This document shows positions 1 through 13,434 of a stretch of 64,000 bases of DNA, piece by piece (within the stretch, counting starts at the first letter, position 1; every line of letters starts with the position of its first letter). The translations under genes were made by a program, and so were the position numbers. Location of the stretch: contig CAIIXF020000004.1 of assembly GCA_903813345.2 (NCBI GenBank), positions 19,564,477 to 19,628,476 of the forward strand. Direction: 5' to 3'. The DNA comes from Owenia fusiformis (lineage: Eukaryota; Annelida; Polychaeta; Sabellida; Oweniidae). The notes beneath the pieces were generated by a model. The model saw only the letters and a program-made list of their open reading frames with translations, did not search any database and was not told the origin of the DNA.

Positions 1-1668
1 ACTTTGCCACTCTAATGTTCTGATCATACCTTGTAACAACATGCATATTCAGCTGTGCATATTATGAGTAATGCCACTGTCCTTATGTACATGTATGTTT
101 TGAAGCGGAAGGAGTGAAAGTCTCCAGTTCCTAAATATTATATTATATATTGGGTGATGCAGATCATGTCATCAAACCACAGGCAGAAATAGCTGCAAAT
201 TCAATTAGGAGAGGAGTGCATGTGTTAACTCTTTTAGAGGATTTATAAGCAAGTGAACATGTATTACATTTACATATGGAACAAAAAGGAATAGCATAAA
301 CAGAGAAAAGGCCTGAGTCATTCATGGAATAGACAATTCTGGAAAAACAGGTGCTTCCTATCATCATCCACATCTCCTCTTATGTTAGCAATCACAGAAT
401 AATGTGTGGAAATAAAATACATTGTTTATATCTGCTTCTTGTCATCTCAGACATTGGAATAGTAACAGATATTCCTGCACAAACTAGAGTCTTGGTCTTG
501 CATATTTCAATCTATTTCTCTGAGATAGAAATAGAAATACTAGATTTTCTTGTATTTTTATAAATTGGAGTATTATCTATGTTCCTGTTTGCTTTATTCC
601 TTGCTATTTATACCAAATTCCACTGTATTTTGCATGACCACCCATGACTTAATTTTTACATTAAGAGGAGTTAAGATACCTGTATGTTTACAAATAACAT
701 GTAAAAAGACAAGTATGACATGCATTGGAGCATTTTCATTAGTATTTTGAGGAAGTACCAGGGTCAGACAGTTGTTCAAGCTGTAGTTGCAAAAGTACAA
801 AGACATTCCAATTCTGAATGTCGCTTGCTTGCATAAATTATGTTGTCACCATTTGGAAATTTAAAACAGAAGGGGAAGCAATAAGTAAAACAAGCAAACA
901 TGATATTCATGATATCCCAAATAACAGATATGAAAAACACAAGCTTCTTTGATATGTTAGAATCAAACAAGAAAATTATGCTTTGAGAAATATTAAGCTT
1001 AGGCTCAGATTCTACAGGTCAGAGTGACTTTGAGATTTATCTCTGTTCAAGTGATAAAAATACTTTTAAGTTGTTTTCTCAGACATGTGAAGAAATCTCT
1101 AAATTCCTGCTCTAAATCTGCCACTTAAAAGCTCTATATAAACTTGCCAAAAATATTCTTACAAGTTTACACTTTTTGGGTCTTCATTTTTTATGACCAT
1201 TGCTCATTGTTAGTATATGTTAAAAAGGAATAAAACGTTTTCAAAATCAGTTCTCAATGTGCTAAATAAAAGTACTAAGGGTATGGTCGAAAATCCTATT
1301 TAGATTAAACTTCCTCAAAATAAAAGAATATTGACATGACCTTAACCAGCCTGGTATCTCTAGAGGTAGCATGTGGAAGACACTGATACCCTTTAGACTA
1401 CTTAGGCTTTTTCATTAACAATTTCACTAATTTTTCTAATTATTGATGACTCAATGAAACAAACTCACTTAAAGTCCTCACATTATATGACAATCACATA
1501 TAGCCTAATATATGTGTTCATGCACATTAGCGAAACAGAACAAATAGATATTTTCTAGGATCATTGAAAGGGTAGTTACAAGTTAGAGATCTAGGAAGCA
1601 GTGGTCAATTTACAGTGAGATATTTTGAAATTGAGATATTTCCTGAAGTGAGTTGTCTACAGGTGCCC

Positions 1669-1917
1669 AGGCTTCTCTGGATTTATGCAGAATAAAGAAG
1701 GCCATGTCCCAGGGTTCACTGGGTATATTTAGAATAAAGAGGACCATGTCCCAGGGTTCACTGGATTTATACAGAATAAAGGAGGCCATGTCCCAGGGTA
1801 ATCTAGGTTTATACTGAATAAAGGAGGCCATGTCCCAGGGTTCACTGGATATATGCAGAATAAAGAAGGCCATGTCCAAGTGTTATCTGGATTTATTCAG
1901 AATAAAGGAGGTCATGC
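1669..1917. repeat. 42-bp minisatellite, about 6 copies
   Basis: Units share the words AATAAAGGAGGCCATGTCCC and GGGTTCACTGGAT and repeat every 42 bp with scattered substitutions. Because 42 is a multiple of three, the minus strand carries an 89-codon open frame with a 14-residue period (motif PWDMASFIL). That frame is explained by the repeat and is not evidence of a gene. Confidence 0.9.
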
Positions 1918-4638
1918 CATTCAAAATAGTTGCAAAACCTATTTATAAAATGTATGATTGAACAGAAATAAAAAGTAAATAAAGAAAAGATGGTATTTGA
2001 TAAGATATTATATTAATTATGTAAAGTGAACTTACATTCAACAATCAAAACTAGCAACAAATAATATGCAAATATTTTCACCTTATGTGAAATAATCATT
2101 ATTGACAATTAGTATAAATCTTCTTGTTCTCTATTTCCCTCTCCAGTTTTTGAACTTGCACATACTTTTGCTGAAATAAGAATTTTTTAGATGTAATGAA
2201 TTTGCATTTCAGTTTCATGTTTTAAATGTTATGAAGATTTCATATACATTAACATGAAAACATGGACATGTTTAAAATTATTCAAATTCAATTCTACTCA
2301 AAATCAGATTTAATTTAATGTCTCTTTCTATTGAACCCTGGTTACTTGGCTAGTCAGTTTATTCATTAGTTTTGCTATAGAGTCCATAAGGTCATAACCC
2401 CTTGTCCCTCTCTTGTCATTTACTGTCATGTTTAATTTAGATTTTATCCTAATCATATAGAAAGAAACTTAAAATAGAAGATTTCTCAACACCTGTATAT
2501 AACCATCTCAGTATGATGTTTGTATCAATGTGAGAAAATAGATATATTTCAGACACTTTAAGATTAGATATAATAGTGGTCAGAAGATATTTTTGTCCAG
2601 GGTGAATATATTCAAGTCACTCCACATGCTTGCAAACTACTCCAAAAGCTAGACATATTCTGAAATAGCAGACAAAAGCCACAAAAAGTCGAACATAGCC
2701 ATGATATCATCAGGAAAAATGTGATGACATTGGTTGGAGCATCAGTAATTTGGATTTCGAAATAGAATCTTAGTTGATTAACTGCTTTTTTGTGTGAAAA
2801 TGCAATTTTTCTTGGATACAAAGACATGTCTTCTGAATATTGAGGCAGGATGGGTTGAAACTGAGGTCAGAAAAGGTTAGTATTTCTTCAATAGTTAAAT
2901 TTTACATATTGCTTGGCCAGTATGAATGCACTATATGTACAATAAACTATTCTGCTTCTAATGGGAAATAGTTCTTTACTATTAATTATGATTTCATTTC
3001 TTATATTATCTATGCAATACCTTTTCAGTTCTCAATAAAACTCAAAACCTTATGCAGTGAACTTTCTAGTGTTTAATGACTTTACTTTTTCTAATATAAG
3101 GACTTATAAAGTTTACAATTTTAAGATATTTAGTGTATGTATCAAACTGCAGCATTTAACTAAAAACTCATTTGAAACCATTTTTACCTTAAACCTTTGA
3201 CCTCAACTTGATCTTAAAATGACTTTCTGTTTATGCAATGTGTTCTATCTTCTCTAAGATTTGAGTGAAGTATCTGATTTTCTGTCAGTTGCAAATGAGA
3301 GAGATATAAATGTTATTGTTAGTCTAAATGCTTTAGTTTCTTTAATTCTCCTGGTTCCACTTTTTTCAATTTTCAATTAAATTTTACTCAAGATTTTATA
3401 TTCAGGGGTCTGTCATAAATTAGCCGTGCAAGTGATTAATGGGAGATATGGTGCTATACCTAGCAAATTATATACTTGATTTCTTTATTCAAAATGTAAA
3501 GTTCTTACGACCTGTGTGATATTCCTGAAATAATTGAATATATTTGTTTCTTCTCATTTCATGATATGCCGATTTCTCCATTTTGTTTATTTAATTCTTC
3601 TAAAGAAAGTTTGACTGCTATGGTATCTGGTAAGGACATTCATGTTCATTGTAGAAATGTGTTACAATAGATCAGACACAATAGGCACCCTTGCCTGAAG
3701 CCATTAGTGGAATTGAAACAATGAATTTATGATGACTATAAATATGCATTCTAAAAAGGTGGCATCAGTTACACATGTAAAACTGAAGAAACAATTGATG
3801 CTAGAGGGAATGTTTTCACCCTCCAACATAGGGAACAGTTTATAGAGTTGTGCTGATGGTATCATGAATTTTCACATTAAAATATGAATAGTACATGTAA
3901 ACTCTGAAAGCAAGTCATTGATAGTAAATTCTCTTAGCCAATATTCGATTTGGAAACAAAATATTCAATGCCACATGTATCATGCACATAAAACCATGAG
4001 TATTACATGTATTATGACTTAGGCCTTATATATCAGGTCTAAGATATAATGTAGACTCAGAACCTTTCATTGAAGGTTAAGCCTTGTATGTTAAATCTTG
4101 TCTAAAGGAGTGGAGGTCAAAGATGAATATTCCATTTATCTTGTCACTCTTATGCTCTGTGTTGGTATGGTAACTACACGTAAAACATATACTCTAAGGT
4201 GAATATGCCTTCCAGATGCTCTTCTGTCATAAATATATTTTTCAGTTATGTGTTAAATGTAAAAACCTAGTATGGAATCATCAGTGAAGGTGAATAAGAT
4301 TTGGAGTGAAATTATGATTTTACACTGAACTTGTCTATTTTTATTGGATTTTAGATGCCATGACACAATATATTTGTTAGTTCAAAAATAAATCTAACTG
4401 CACTATACTGTACTACACTAAACTACACTACACAACCATTATACATATCCAAAGAGTATATACAAAACATGTTATTTACATATATTACATAATACCATTG
4501 TGATGGATCCAGGTTGTTAATCTTCAGGCAAGATTGTGTTTTTGAATGCTTTGTTGATGAAACCCCAACATACATGAACATTACATACTTAATACATAAA
4601 GATTGAGAGAGGAACAAGCATGAATATAGTGATAAGTG

Positions 4639-4829
4639 GGCCTTTTTGGTTATTACTGGGCCTTGTAAGGTTTTATTTTTTAATTTCAGGCCATATTTTG
4701 AAGAAAATGGGCCTCAAAATTCTAAAATTTGGGTTAAGGGGCCCAAAATCTTTTTCCGCACAAGCACGGAAAATTTTTTCTCTGACCTGAAATTTGGGCC
4801 CCCCATTGTTGGTTCCCAGATCCGCCCCT
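4639..4829 (-). mobile_element. Truncated hAT-like repeat end
   Basis: The right boundary ends in CAGATCCGCCCCTG, whose complement CAGGGGCGGATCTG resembles the terminal repeat of a widespread group of hAT-type non-autonomous elements in marine invertebrates. The body is unusually rich in GGCC and GGGCC words for this neighbourhood. No matching left terminal repeat is present, so the copy looks 5'-truncated. The family assignment rests on terminal resemblance only. Confidence 0.45.
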
Positions 4830-5663
4830 GTTAATAGTCCAATTATCAGGCAAAAAACTACTCTATGAAAGAAAACTGAAACATTTCATATTGGTGAGTC
4901 ATCCCTTTATACATGCATGTCTTCCTGGGAGTCTTGATAAGAGTGTACATGTGAATGTAATGACAGAACGAACTGTGATTTGATGGCATTTCTATATGTT
5001 TTACCAACATGTTTGCTCACTTTGCATCTTATCCATTCTAGCTGTTCCCGTCTTTCATTTTTTTTAACCATAAACATTAACTTGCGAGACAGGTCACCTT
5101 CAAAATCTCACATCTTCATATGAAATATTTCCAGGTGAATTCAAAACTGACATTACAATTATACATCTTTTTGAACCTTTTTAGATATGTGTTAATGAAT
5201 GGTAAGACGTTTAAAATGTGTTTACCGCAGTTTTCAATAGAACTTAATATGTATTTCAATATAAAATTTTAAAATCTTGAAACTTAATAGAATGCTGTCT
5301 CATGACTACCTTGTGATGTGAGGATGATGTTACTTGAATATAACATGACATGTATAACATGGTAGCTAGGTTTTCTATTATTGCTAGGTCTTTGTTTTTC
5401 TTTTTTTCCATTCTCAAAATGCAATTTTCAACAGGTTAATCTGCCTTTAGAGCAGCATGTATCAATGTCCTTTATTTTGTTTGCCAATTCTCAACCGAGC
5501 GGCTTTATTATAATTGATCATTTCATTGGCATAAAAAGTCATGTGATCACTGTTCGTCGACTGATGGGTTATTCGTAATTACAACCTCGAAATGACAAGT
5601 TAATTTATGAAAATAAATAGGTTAATCCGGTAGCCGCTATTTGCATTTGCGAATGCAAGCTTA

Positions 5664-6762
5664 GTACCCCGGACAGGTTGTATGATGCAGTCGTTTTTTT
5701 ACTCTATATTTGCAATAGACCAACCATTCTTATTAAAATTTTCATATTTTATTCTGGAGACAATTTCCAACATGGAAAAAAAATATTTTAACGAAATTCC
5801 CAATTTTACGATTTTGACGGGCTTTTTTCAAAAACACTACACAGTTAATAAAATACAGGTTTTTGCTTGAACAATTGAACTTTTAACGTCATTTCAAAGA
5901 TCGTCTAGTTATTGAATTTTTGGCCACCTAAAGTCTTTCCAGATGTATTTGATTCCATATTAATTATTGTTATTCATTTTTGTCATATTCAATAGGCCTA
6001 ATATTATTACAGTGCATTAGGCCAATGAAAAACTTGTCACTCTGGGTCACGTTTCCTCTGAAAACGCACCTTTTTCTCCACTGGTTTTTTCCGCCACCGT
6101 CACTCAGCATGCAAGCCCGTGGCATGTAAATTGTACCATGCTTTTAAAATGTCAGGTCTCCCTGACAATTTCATGATAAAATTTGACACAGCTATATTAA
6201 CATCTCTGAAGGATCTAATGCCAAGAATACTTCAAATTGGAGATTCATAATGTTTTACTTCATTTTGGACAGTATTGAACAGTTCGATCGGGTTGAACTC
6301 ATGTCCGTGGACAAGAAGATTGACCTCCTCTATCTGGGCTCAATCTGGGGAACGCTTCACAAAACGAGACCCAGAGCAACAAGTTTTTATTGGCCTAATG
6401 CACTGTAATAATATTGAATATGACTCAAGTGGATAACAATTAACAATAATCAGCCATAATTATTAATATGGCAACAAATATATCTGGAAAGACTTTAGGC
6501 GGTCGAAAATTCAATAGCCAGACAATATTTGAAATGACGTTAAAAGTTCAATTGTTCAAGCAAAAACCTGTATTTTATTGACAGTGTAGTGTTTTTGAAA
6601 AAAGCCCGTCAAAATCATAAAATTGGGAATTTCGTTAAAATATTTTTTTTCCATGTTGGAAATTGGCTCCAGAATAAAATATGAAAATTTTAATGAGAAT
6701 AGTTGTTCTATTGCAAATATAGAGTAAAAAAACGACTGCATCATACAACCTGTCCGGGGTAC
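5664..6762. mobile_element. Foldback DNA element with ~400-bp terminal inverted repeats
   Basis: The left end GTACCCCGGACAGGTTGTAT and the right end (complement of the same word) are inverted copies flanked by TA on both sides, at 5662-5663 and 6763-6764. Inverted similarity continues inward for roughly 400 bp per arm, including the word ATTAGGCCAATGAAAAACTTG-like near 6015 (first 20 bases shared approximately) and its complement near 6395. A ~290-bp unpaired centre (about 6065-6350) has no recognisable transposase. The mirror-image 62-codon open frames at 5682-5870 and 6556-6744 are the same arm read from either side. It is probably a non-autonomous, TA-targeting cut-and-paste element; the family is unknown. 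Confidence 0.8.
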
Positions 6763-6789
6763 TAATTTAAGCCAACATCACCCTTACTG

Positions 6790-7368
6790 TAGGGACGTCA
6801 TGGGACAAAAATATTTCGGACGGGACGAGAATTATCCATTTCGAGACGGGACATTCGGGACAGGACGGGACATAACCAATAAAATAGTTAATAAGTTTAA
6901 AACATTTCAACAACTCACATTTTCCGTCTACTTCCGGTTATGCTTATGCAGTGCGGATCTTTTGAACGTCATAAGAGGGCTGCGCATGTTGCACAAAAAC
7001 TTGTAATCTGAGATTAATTTTAAGTTGTTACCTTTCTCGCCGATGAAGTTTGTTATTGTTTAAATTGAAGCATATTTCAAAGGGAAACACTGTTATCAAT
7101 AAAACTGCATGTTCTTTCTTGACTTTTCGTTTATTATAATCACTTATAGTAATTGCCACTAGATGACATTTACGCGTAAAAAGTTGAAAATTCAAGTTTA
7201 GATCATATTTATCGTGCATTTGGGAAGTTTTAGGGTCATATACAGGAGAAATAGTATATCCTGAACATGGACTGAAATCTTCGGTACACGAGGGTTGTTC
7301 TGTCCTGTCCCGTCCCGAGACCAAAGTCCCAAGGGACAGGACAATATTGGGAAAGCATGACATCCCTA
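6790..7368. mobile_element. Non-autonomous hAT-type transposon with 8-bp target duplication
   Basis: Ends are TAGGGACGTCATG on the left and the complement of TAGGGATGTCATG on the right. The flanking octamers are CCTTACTG (6782-6789) and CCATACTG (7369-7376), matching at 7 of 8 positions, as expected for an aged hAT target duplication. Subterminal GGGACGGGAC/GGGACAGGAC words recur near both ends (about 6823-6880 and 7300-7340), as transposase-binding repeats often do. No transposase is recognisable. It starts 27 bp after the preceding foldback, so two mobile elements landed almost side by side. Confidence 0.8.
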
Positions 7369-9745
7369 CCATACTGTCAAGAATGGGGTGTCTATCACCC
7401 TAACAGTACAAATGTCATTGTTACTTCCAAGTTTGATTGTTTCACCTTAGTTTGGACTGCAGCCATGATACAGTATACTTATGGCTAGATATTACAAATA
7501 TGTTACTCTATGAAATATAACTAGTTGTAATATTTGGTAATATAGCTATTTCATGGGGAAATTGAGGTAAGGTTGAGGAGATCACACTGATGGAAACATG
7601 AGAGAAGGTTTGTGATCCATAAAGTCCATTTCATTAACTGTAATCATGTGAGTTAAACATCAACAAAGAAAATACCCCTGATGTCAAAGATATCTGAAGT
7701 TAAATTACTCTTTAAGTCAAACACCTCTTAAATAAACCCACAAAACAATATATATGAAATTTATATCATATTCATAATGCACACAAATAGAAAACTATAA
7801 GTTACTACTATAATGCTCGTGCTAGAAAAATATATCATGGTAGAAATGAACATATATGTCTAATCTAAAAAGTCTCAGGTCCAAAGTCTATACATATCCC
7901 TTCTGCATAATCTTAATGGATATCTATGTATTCAAAAGTTCTTCTTTGTTTTTATTTTTTTCTGAATTGCGTATGATCACACTTAGTCATATTGAGATGA
8001 ATTCTCACATCTGGTTCATGTATTCCATCTAGGTCATTTATACATTATTTGGATGACAATGCAATGTTACTCAGTCATAGATTTTTTGTAAGGCAAAAGA
8101 GTCTCTCCAATTTGAAATGTTTATTTGACCTTAAATATGTTTGCTGTTGGTGTACATGTCATTCTAAAAAGAGTAATATACCCTTTTCAAAAACCTGACA
8201 AGTCTACAAAAGTACCATAGAATTTATATTTAGATGGTAAATTGTAATATTATATGGACCTGTATAATACGAGTTTTGATTTTCTTGCATTCTAATGTAA
8301 GATAGGGTCTTAACGGTATGGCTTTTTATTCACTCCTTGCATATTCCTCCCGATTAAACATGAAAAAAAGATTCCCTTAGTGACAGTGGAGGTAGGTTGG
8401 ACCGTTCTAAACGCTTATAATGGTTCCTTTTCATCATATTTTCTCTATTGACCTTAGGTAAAAAAAGGTCAATGCACATTGAAGTCTTTAGAAGGATGTA
8501 TTACAATGGCGTTATTGTTGAACGTTCAATAGGCGGCCATTTTGCTGCAAAGCACCATGGGTAATATAATATTACAGTCTAGAGCAAGAGAAATAGCGGA
8601 GGTTAGGTTACTATGAGCAGATTTTAAGGAGATAACACATAAAAGCAACTTTTGTAAGTAGTTTTAAAGTTGTCACACGTATTTAATCAAATTTGAAAAC
8701 AATTAATAAATATTTTAGCAGGTAGAAAACAGTTTATTATATCTTTAAGTGGAGTGCACAAATTACAGAAAAAATCCATAAAACACTAGTCTATATTTTT
8801 CATGAGTCACTTTCAGTTAGAGAATTATCCATTTTATGCTTTAGTTATTTGAGTTTTGTCTATGATTATCACCAATAAAGGTTCATCATCTGATCAGGGG
8901 ATTGTTCGGGTCAGTATTCTTCAGTCTTTGCCTCAAATTATTCTGATCAGGTTTATATTGCATGTTCAAATTTCTTTTAAATATGAACAGACCATCTGAT
9001 TTTCTGATTTTGCTTTACAGTTTAGAACTTGTTAGTTTCATGTCTGTTTACCATATTTCTTGCTTTTTCACTGTTTTCACTATTTTCAGTTTTAACATGA
9101 ATACATTGATGTTTTATTGTTAGGTATCTGGGGTATGTGTCCTTAGAATACATGACATTAATTTTACTTCCCAGTGATCAATGATAGTAATAACATATTC
9201 AGTTAAGTTTTGACCCCACTTCTTGTCATCACTACTCCACAAGAACAGGCAAAATATACGAGTCCACATTGAAATGGAATGTACAATTAATCGGATAATT
9301 TTTAACTTGAATTTTGAAGCAGTAAGTATGATCATAGTTTATAGTTATTTTAACATTATATGTTAGCTTGAATTGGCACCATCTTGAGTCGAATCTTCCT
9401 AATATTTGAGAATTTCCTGAGGAAGCAATCGATTTATATGCCATTTATCATAAAAACTTTCTTCTCTATAATGTACAAATGTACATATCTATCAAATCAT
9501 AGATCAGCTTACTTGACTGTTTGTATGCGTGCATATTTGTTTTGTGGCTAACATTGAAAGTGTGAATAGTCCAGTGACTTATACTAGTCTTGCCCCTCCC
9601 TTCCTACTTCATTTCTGACATGCTCAGGTTTTACTTCACCTTTCCTCACTAATTGTCATATATATTTAGCAGTTATGTTCCTATCATTGAATATATGCCT
9701 GAGGTCTGTCATCAATATAGCCTGAGATTGCTTGCTCACCTCTCA

Positions 9746-10275
9746 GATCTCTATCAATCATGGAGCAGTATGCTGCTCTCTGATCTCTATCATGGATCTC
9801 TATCATGGAGCAGTATGCTGCTTTCTGATCTCTATCATGGGGCTCTATCATGGAGCAGTATGCTGCTCTCTGATCTCTATCATGGAGCTCTATCATGGAT
9901 CAGTATGCTGCTCTCTGATCTCTATCATGGAGCTCTATCATGGATCAGTATGCTGCTCTCTGATCTCTATCATGGAGCTCTATCATGGATCAGTATGCTG
10001 CTCTCTGATCTCTATCATGGAGCTCTATCATGGAGCAGTATGCTGCTCTCTGATCTCTATCATGGAGCTCTATCATGGATCAGTTTGCTGCTCTCTGATC
10101 TCTATCATGGATCTCTATCATGGAGCAGTATGCTGCTTTCTGATCTCTATCATGGAGCAGTATGCTGCTCTCTGATCTCTATCATGGAGCTCTATCATGG
10201 AGCAGTATGCTGCTCTCTGATCTCTATCATGGAGTAGTATGCTGCTTTCTGATCTCTATTATGGAGCAGTATGGG
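9746..10275. repeat. 45-bp minisatellite rich in TGCTGCT
   Basis: The unit contains ATCATGGAGCAGTATGCTGCT, here cited in part as GGAGCAGTATGCTGC, followed by CTCTGATCTCTATC. There are about 12 copies; most are 45 bp and a few are shortened to about 33 bp. I count twelve TGCTGCT words, which in RNA of the + strand are UGCU/YGCY motifs typical of muscleblind binding. Long open frames on both strands (194 and 147 codons on +, 70 on -) are 15-residue-period products of the 45-bp unit and not genes. Confidence 0.92.
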
Positions 10276-11163
10276 GTGTCTCATCTATTTAATCAGATTG
10301 ACTGTTAATGGCATTGAGATGAGACAATGAGAATTGAATTATGGATTTTGTCATGGCAGACAGACAGAGGAATATGTGAGTCACCACTGAATCAAGGAAT
10401 ATATCCAATTGGAATGATAAATGGGCAGGAAATCCTTTATATTAGCATAAATCATTGAAAAGATGAGTTAAATGAAAAAAAAACACAAATAAGGTCCATT
10501 GTCTAAATTAGTGTTAGAAACTTTGGAACTTGTTAATAATGTTTAGATGAAATGGTGATATATGCAGTGCATGCATGAGTAATGTTTTGTTAGTTAGGGA
10601 TATTGCCTAAGGTCACCTTCACCTTGAGTCAGCCAATGCCAGTTAGCAGATTTAGCAGTTGAAGAACAGCTATTTCAAAGCAATGAGTGATTATATTGTT
10701 ATTTGATCTCTAGTATCAGCAAGCATGTTTTTTTAGTTCCCTTTTTTGAAATGATGATTTTGGTTTCTTTTAAAAACCATGTTCATTATGTGAAGTAATG
10801 AATTGAAATAACTGAGCTACTAAAAATGAATCATTGAAATACTAGAAAATTACATGTAAATGTCTGACTAGAAAGACTATGTTGAGATGTATGTTTACAT
10901 CCATTGTGCTCAGTCTGAATATACGTTTTATCATCATTCAACTACATGTATTTCTACTTTTTCTACTTTATATTGCGAATAAAGGAGTCAAACAAAAGAG
11001 GAACAAAAGTGTTGTTTCATATTATATTATATTACTTATGTATCAAATAAATGCTATTTAAATGGTAAAAACTCACCTTTGTCTGGAATATGAATGGGTT
11101 GAGGCGGATTCGCTTATATTTCAATACATGTCAGTTTGTGTCAGGAGCTTTTTCATGAGGAAA

Positions 11164-11775
11164 AGTAGTGACATCATTTGATATGATATTCTAGTGATGG
11201 TTGTAGTGACATCATTTGACATGATATTCTAGTGATCATTGTAGTGACATCATTTGACATGATATTCTTGTGATGGTTGTAGTGACATCATTTGACATGA
11301 TATTCTAGTGATCATTGTAGTGACACCATTTGACATGATATTCTAGTGATCATTGTAGTGACATCATTTGACATGATATTCTAGTGATGGTTGTAGTGAC
11401 ATCATTTGACATGATATTCTAGTGATCATTGTAGTGACATCATTTGACATGATATTCTAGTGATCATTGTAGTGACATCATTTGACATGATATTCTAGTG
11501 ATGGTTGTAGTGACATCATTTGACATGATATTCTAGTGATCATTGTAGTGACATCATTTGACATGATATTCTAGTGATCATTGTAGTGACATCATTTGAC
11601 ATGATATTCTAGTGATCATTGTAGTGACATCATTTGACGCTATATTTTAGTGTTGATTGTAGTAACATCATTTGTCATGATATTCTAGTGTTGGTTGTGG
11701 TGACATCATTTGACATGATATTCTAGTGTTGGTTGTAGAGACATCATTTGACATGATATTCTTGTCTTGGTTGTC
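11164..11775. repeat. 38-bp minisatellite, ~16 copies, with higher-order pattern
   Basis: The unit contains AGTGACATCATTTGACATGA followed by TATTCTAGTGAT. Units alternate between a GATGGTTG and a GATCATTG ending, and in the middle of the array the order GG, CA, CA recurs three times, suggesting expansion in three-unit blocks. Each unit carries TGACATCA, one base from the CRE/ATF consensus TGACGTCA. Units near the right edge (from about 11638) are more diverged. Confidence 0.9.
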
Positions 11776-12289
11776 TGGTGCTTAGTAACTGCATGCATTA
11801 TGCATGATCATATTGTTCCCCATTCCTAATATTCTCTCTACATATTTATTCTCTTATTTCATCTCTTAATATTTTAATGAAATATCAGATTTTTGATTTC
11901 TTTTTAAAAATAGTGTTGACTTCATACTTATTTCTTTTATTTCTATTTTCTGTTTCATTTTCTATTTTAAATATGACCATAATTTTTCATTTCTTGACTC
12001 ATGCCTATTTTACTTATTATTCTTCATTAGCCTATTAAATTTGAATAAAACCAGATTCTAGTTATTTTCACAGATATTTTGGCATATAAGGAAATGTATG
12101 AAAATTGTGAGACCGCATATGAGTACTGATGGATCGAAATGGTGAAAGTTTACATAGACTGAGGCTCTGTTGAAGTATTGACTTTTTCTCTTTTTACATG
12201 AAAAGATCAGAAAGCAAACACATGTTGTTAACTCATTAAACAGTGACCTGTTCACTTCCAATTTGAGTTTCAACATATCACTATTTTGC

Positions 12290-12370
12290 CTCATCATGAT
12301 AAACCATGACATCTCATTTCTTCCCAGCCCTAAAGTGAAACAGAAAGATGCTATGAGTATCAGAATGATT
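12290..12370. repeat. Short dispersed repeat, copy 1 of 3
   Basis: The words ATCATGATAAACCATGACAT, CTTCCCAGCCCT and AGAAAGATGCTATGAGTATC also occur, diverged, near 45425-45480 (left part) and 56940-57025 (both parts). The family is unrecognised. It lies in non-coding sequence each time. Confidence 0.6.
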
Positions 12371-13399
12371 TTGCCTTGGTTTTGGACATATATGCTTACA
12401 ATTATGTTTTAAAATAATACTAAGTGTTTGCCGTTTGGTTTTGACCTGTTTTATCACGGGCTTTCAATCTAATTGAAACCCATGGTCTTATCAACCAATA
12501 AAAGAGAAGTATTTACAAATGATTTTTTTTTAAATTTTCAAGAGTTTCCCGTCTGAAAGATATTATCACATATGAAATGTTAATTAGATTTGAGACTATT
12601 ACTTGCAAAAACTGAAATGAAAAGTATGTAAAAGAATAATATGTATTATATTAAATCATTTAGTTAACATATAAAGTCATAAAATCACAGAATTCTTCAG
12701 AGAGAAAACCATAAATGTTTGAGGATGATCATTTACAGCCTTGGGGTAGATCAACATGTTTCATGCAATATTAAGCACATATTTTGCTTTACATAGCAAT
12801 TTATGTAGAATCATGCTTAGCAGGGACTTGAGATATTTTTTGTTTGAAGTTGTCAGACATGTAAAACATATTTGATCAACATGGGAAAATATATATACGT
12901 ACTAAAGTATGAAGTCACCAATTATTTTTACAAAATCGTTTCCTACAACAAATATTGCATGTGAAAAACCAACATAGTAAATAAACATGGGTTAATGTTT
13001 CTTTCATACCTTACATCATTTAGTTTTAAATTATAGCACATCCAATATATATGTATCTTGGAAACATAGTGTCATTTTCTACTGGTAGAGCAAGTTAATT
13101 TCTACAAAATGAATATTTTCATCTAAGTTCACCTAGTTCTCAGATTTCAGTCAACAAGCAACTGAGAGCAAGCAAAGAATCCAGGTGACGACCAAGGACA
13201 GTTAACATTCACCTTAGATAGCCATATCATCACCTCTTTCACTAAGAATATGATAAGAGATAATGCAATTTCCCAGTCTTCTTCATAACTATACATTAAT
13301 TTATGGTTAATATATTTGTTGTTGTGAAAATTCAAATCCTGCAGTCTAAGGCAACCCATTAGGTCTTAATTCATATTTTTGTAATTGTTCTAGATTATC

Positions 13400-13434
13400 C
13401 CGTGCCAGGACTATAGTCTATAGTCCTGGCACGG
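13400..13434. repeat. Perfect 35-bp palindrome
   Basis: CCGTGCCAGGACTATAG is followed by a single T and then its exact complement CTATAGTCCTGGCACGG. The 17-bp arms are perfect, with no spacer beyond one base. GC content is much higher than the surroundings. It may be a collapsed foldback element reduced to its termini, or a cruciform/hairpin site; nothing nearby distinguishes these. Confidence 0.9.

Noticed and set aside
9653-10237. 194- and 147-codon plus-strand frames with 15-residue repeats
   Set aside because: By-products of a 45-bp minisatellite; open on both strands with no start context or splice support.
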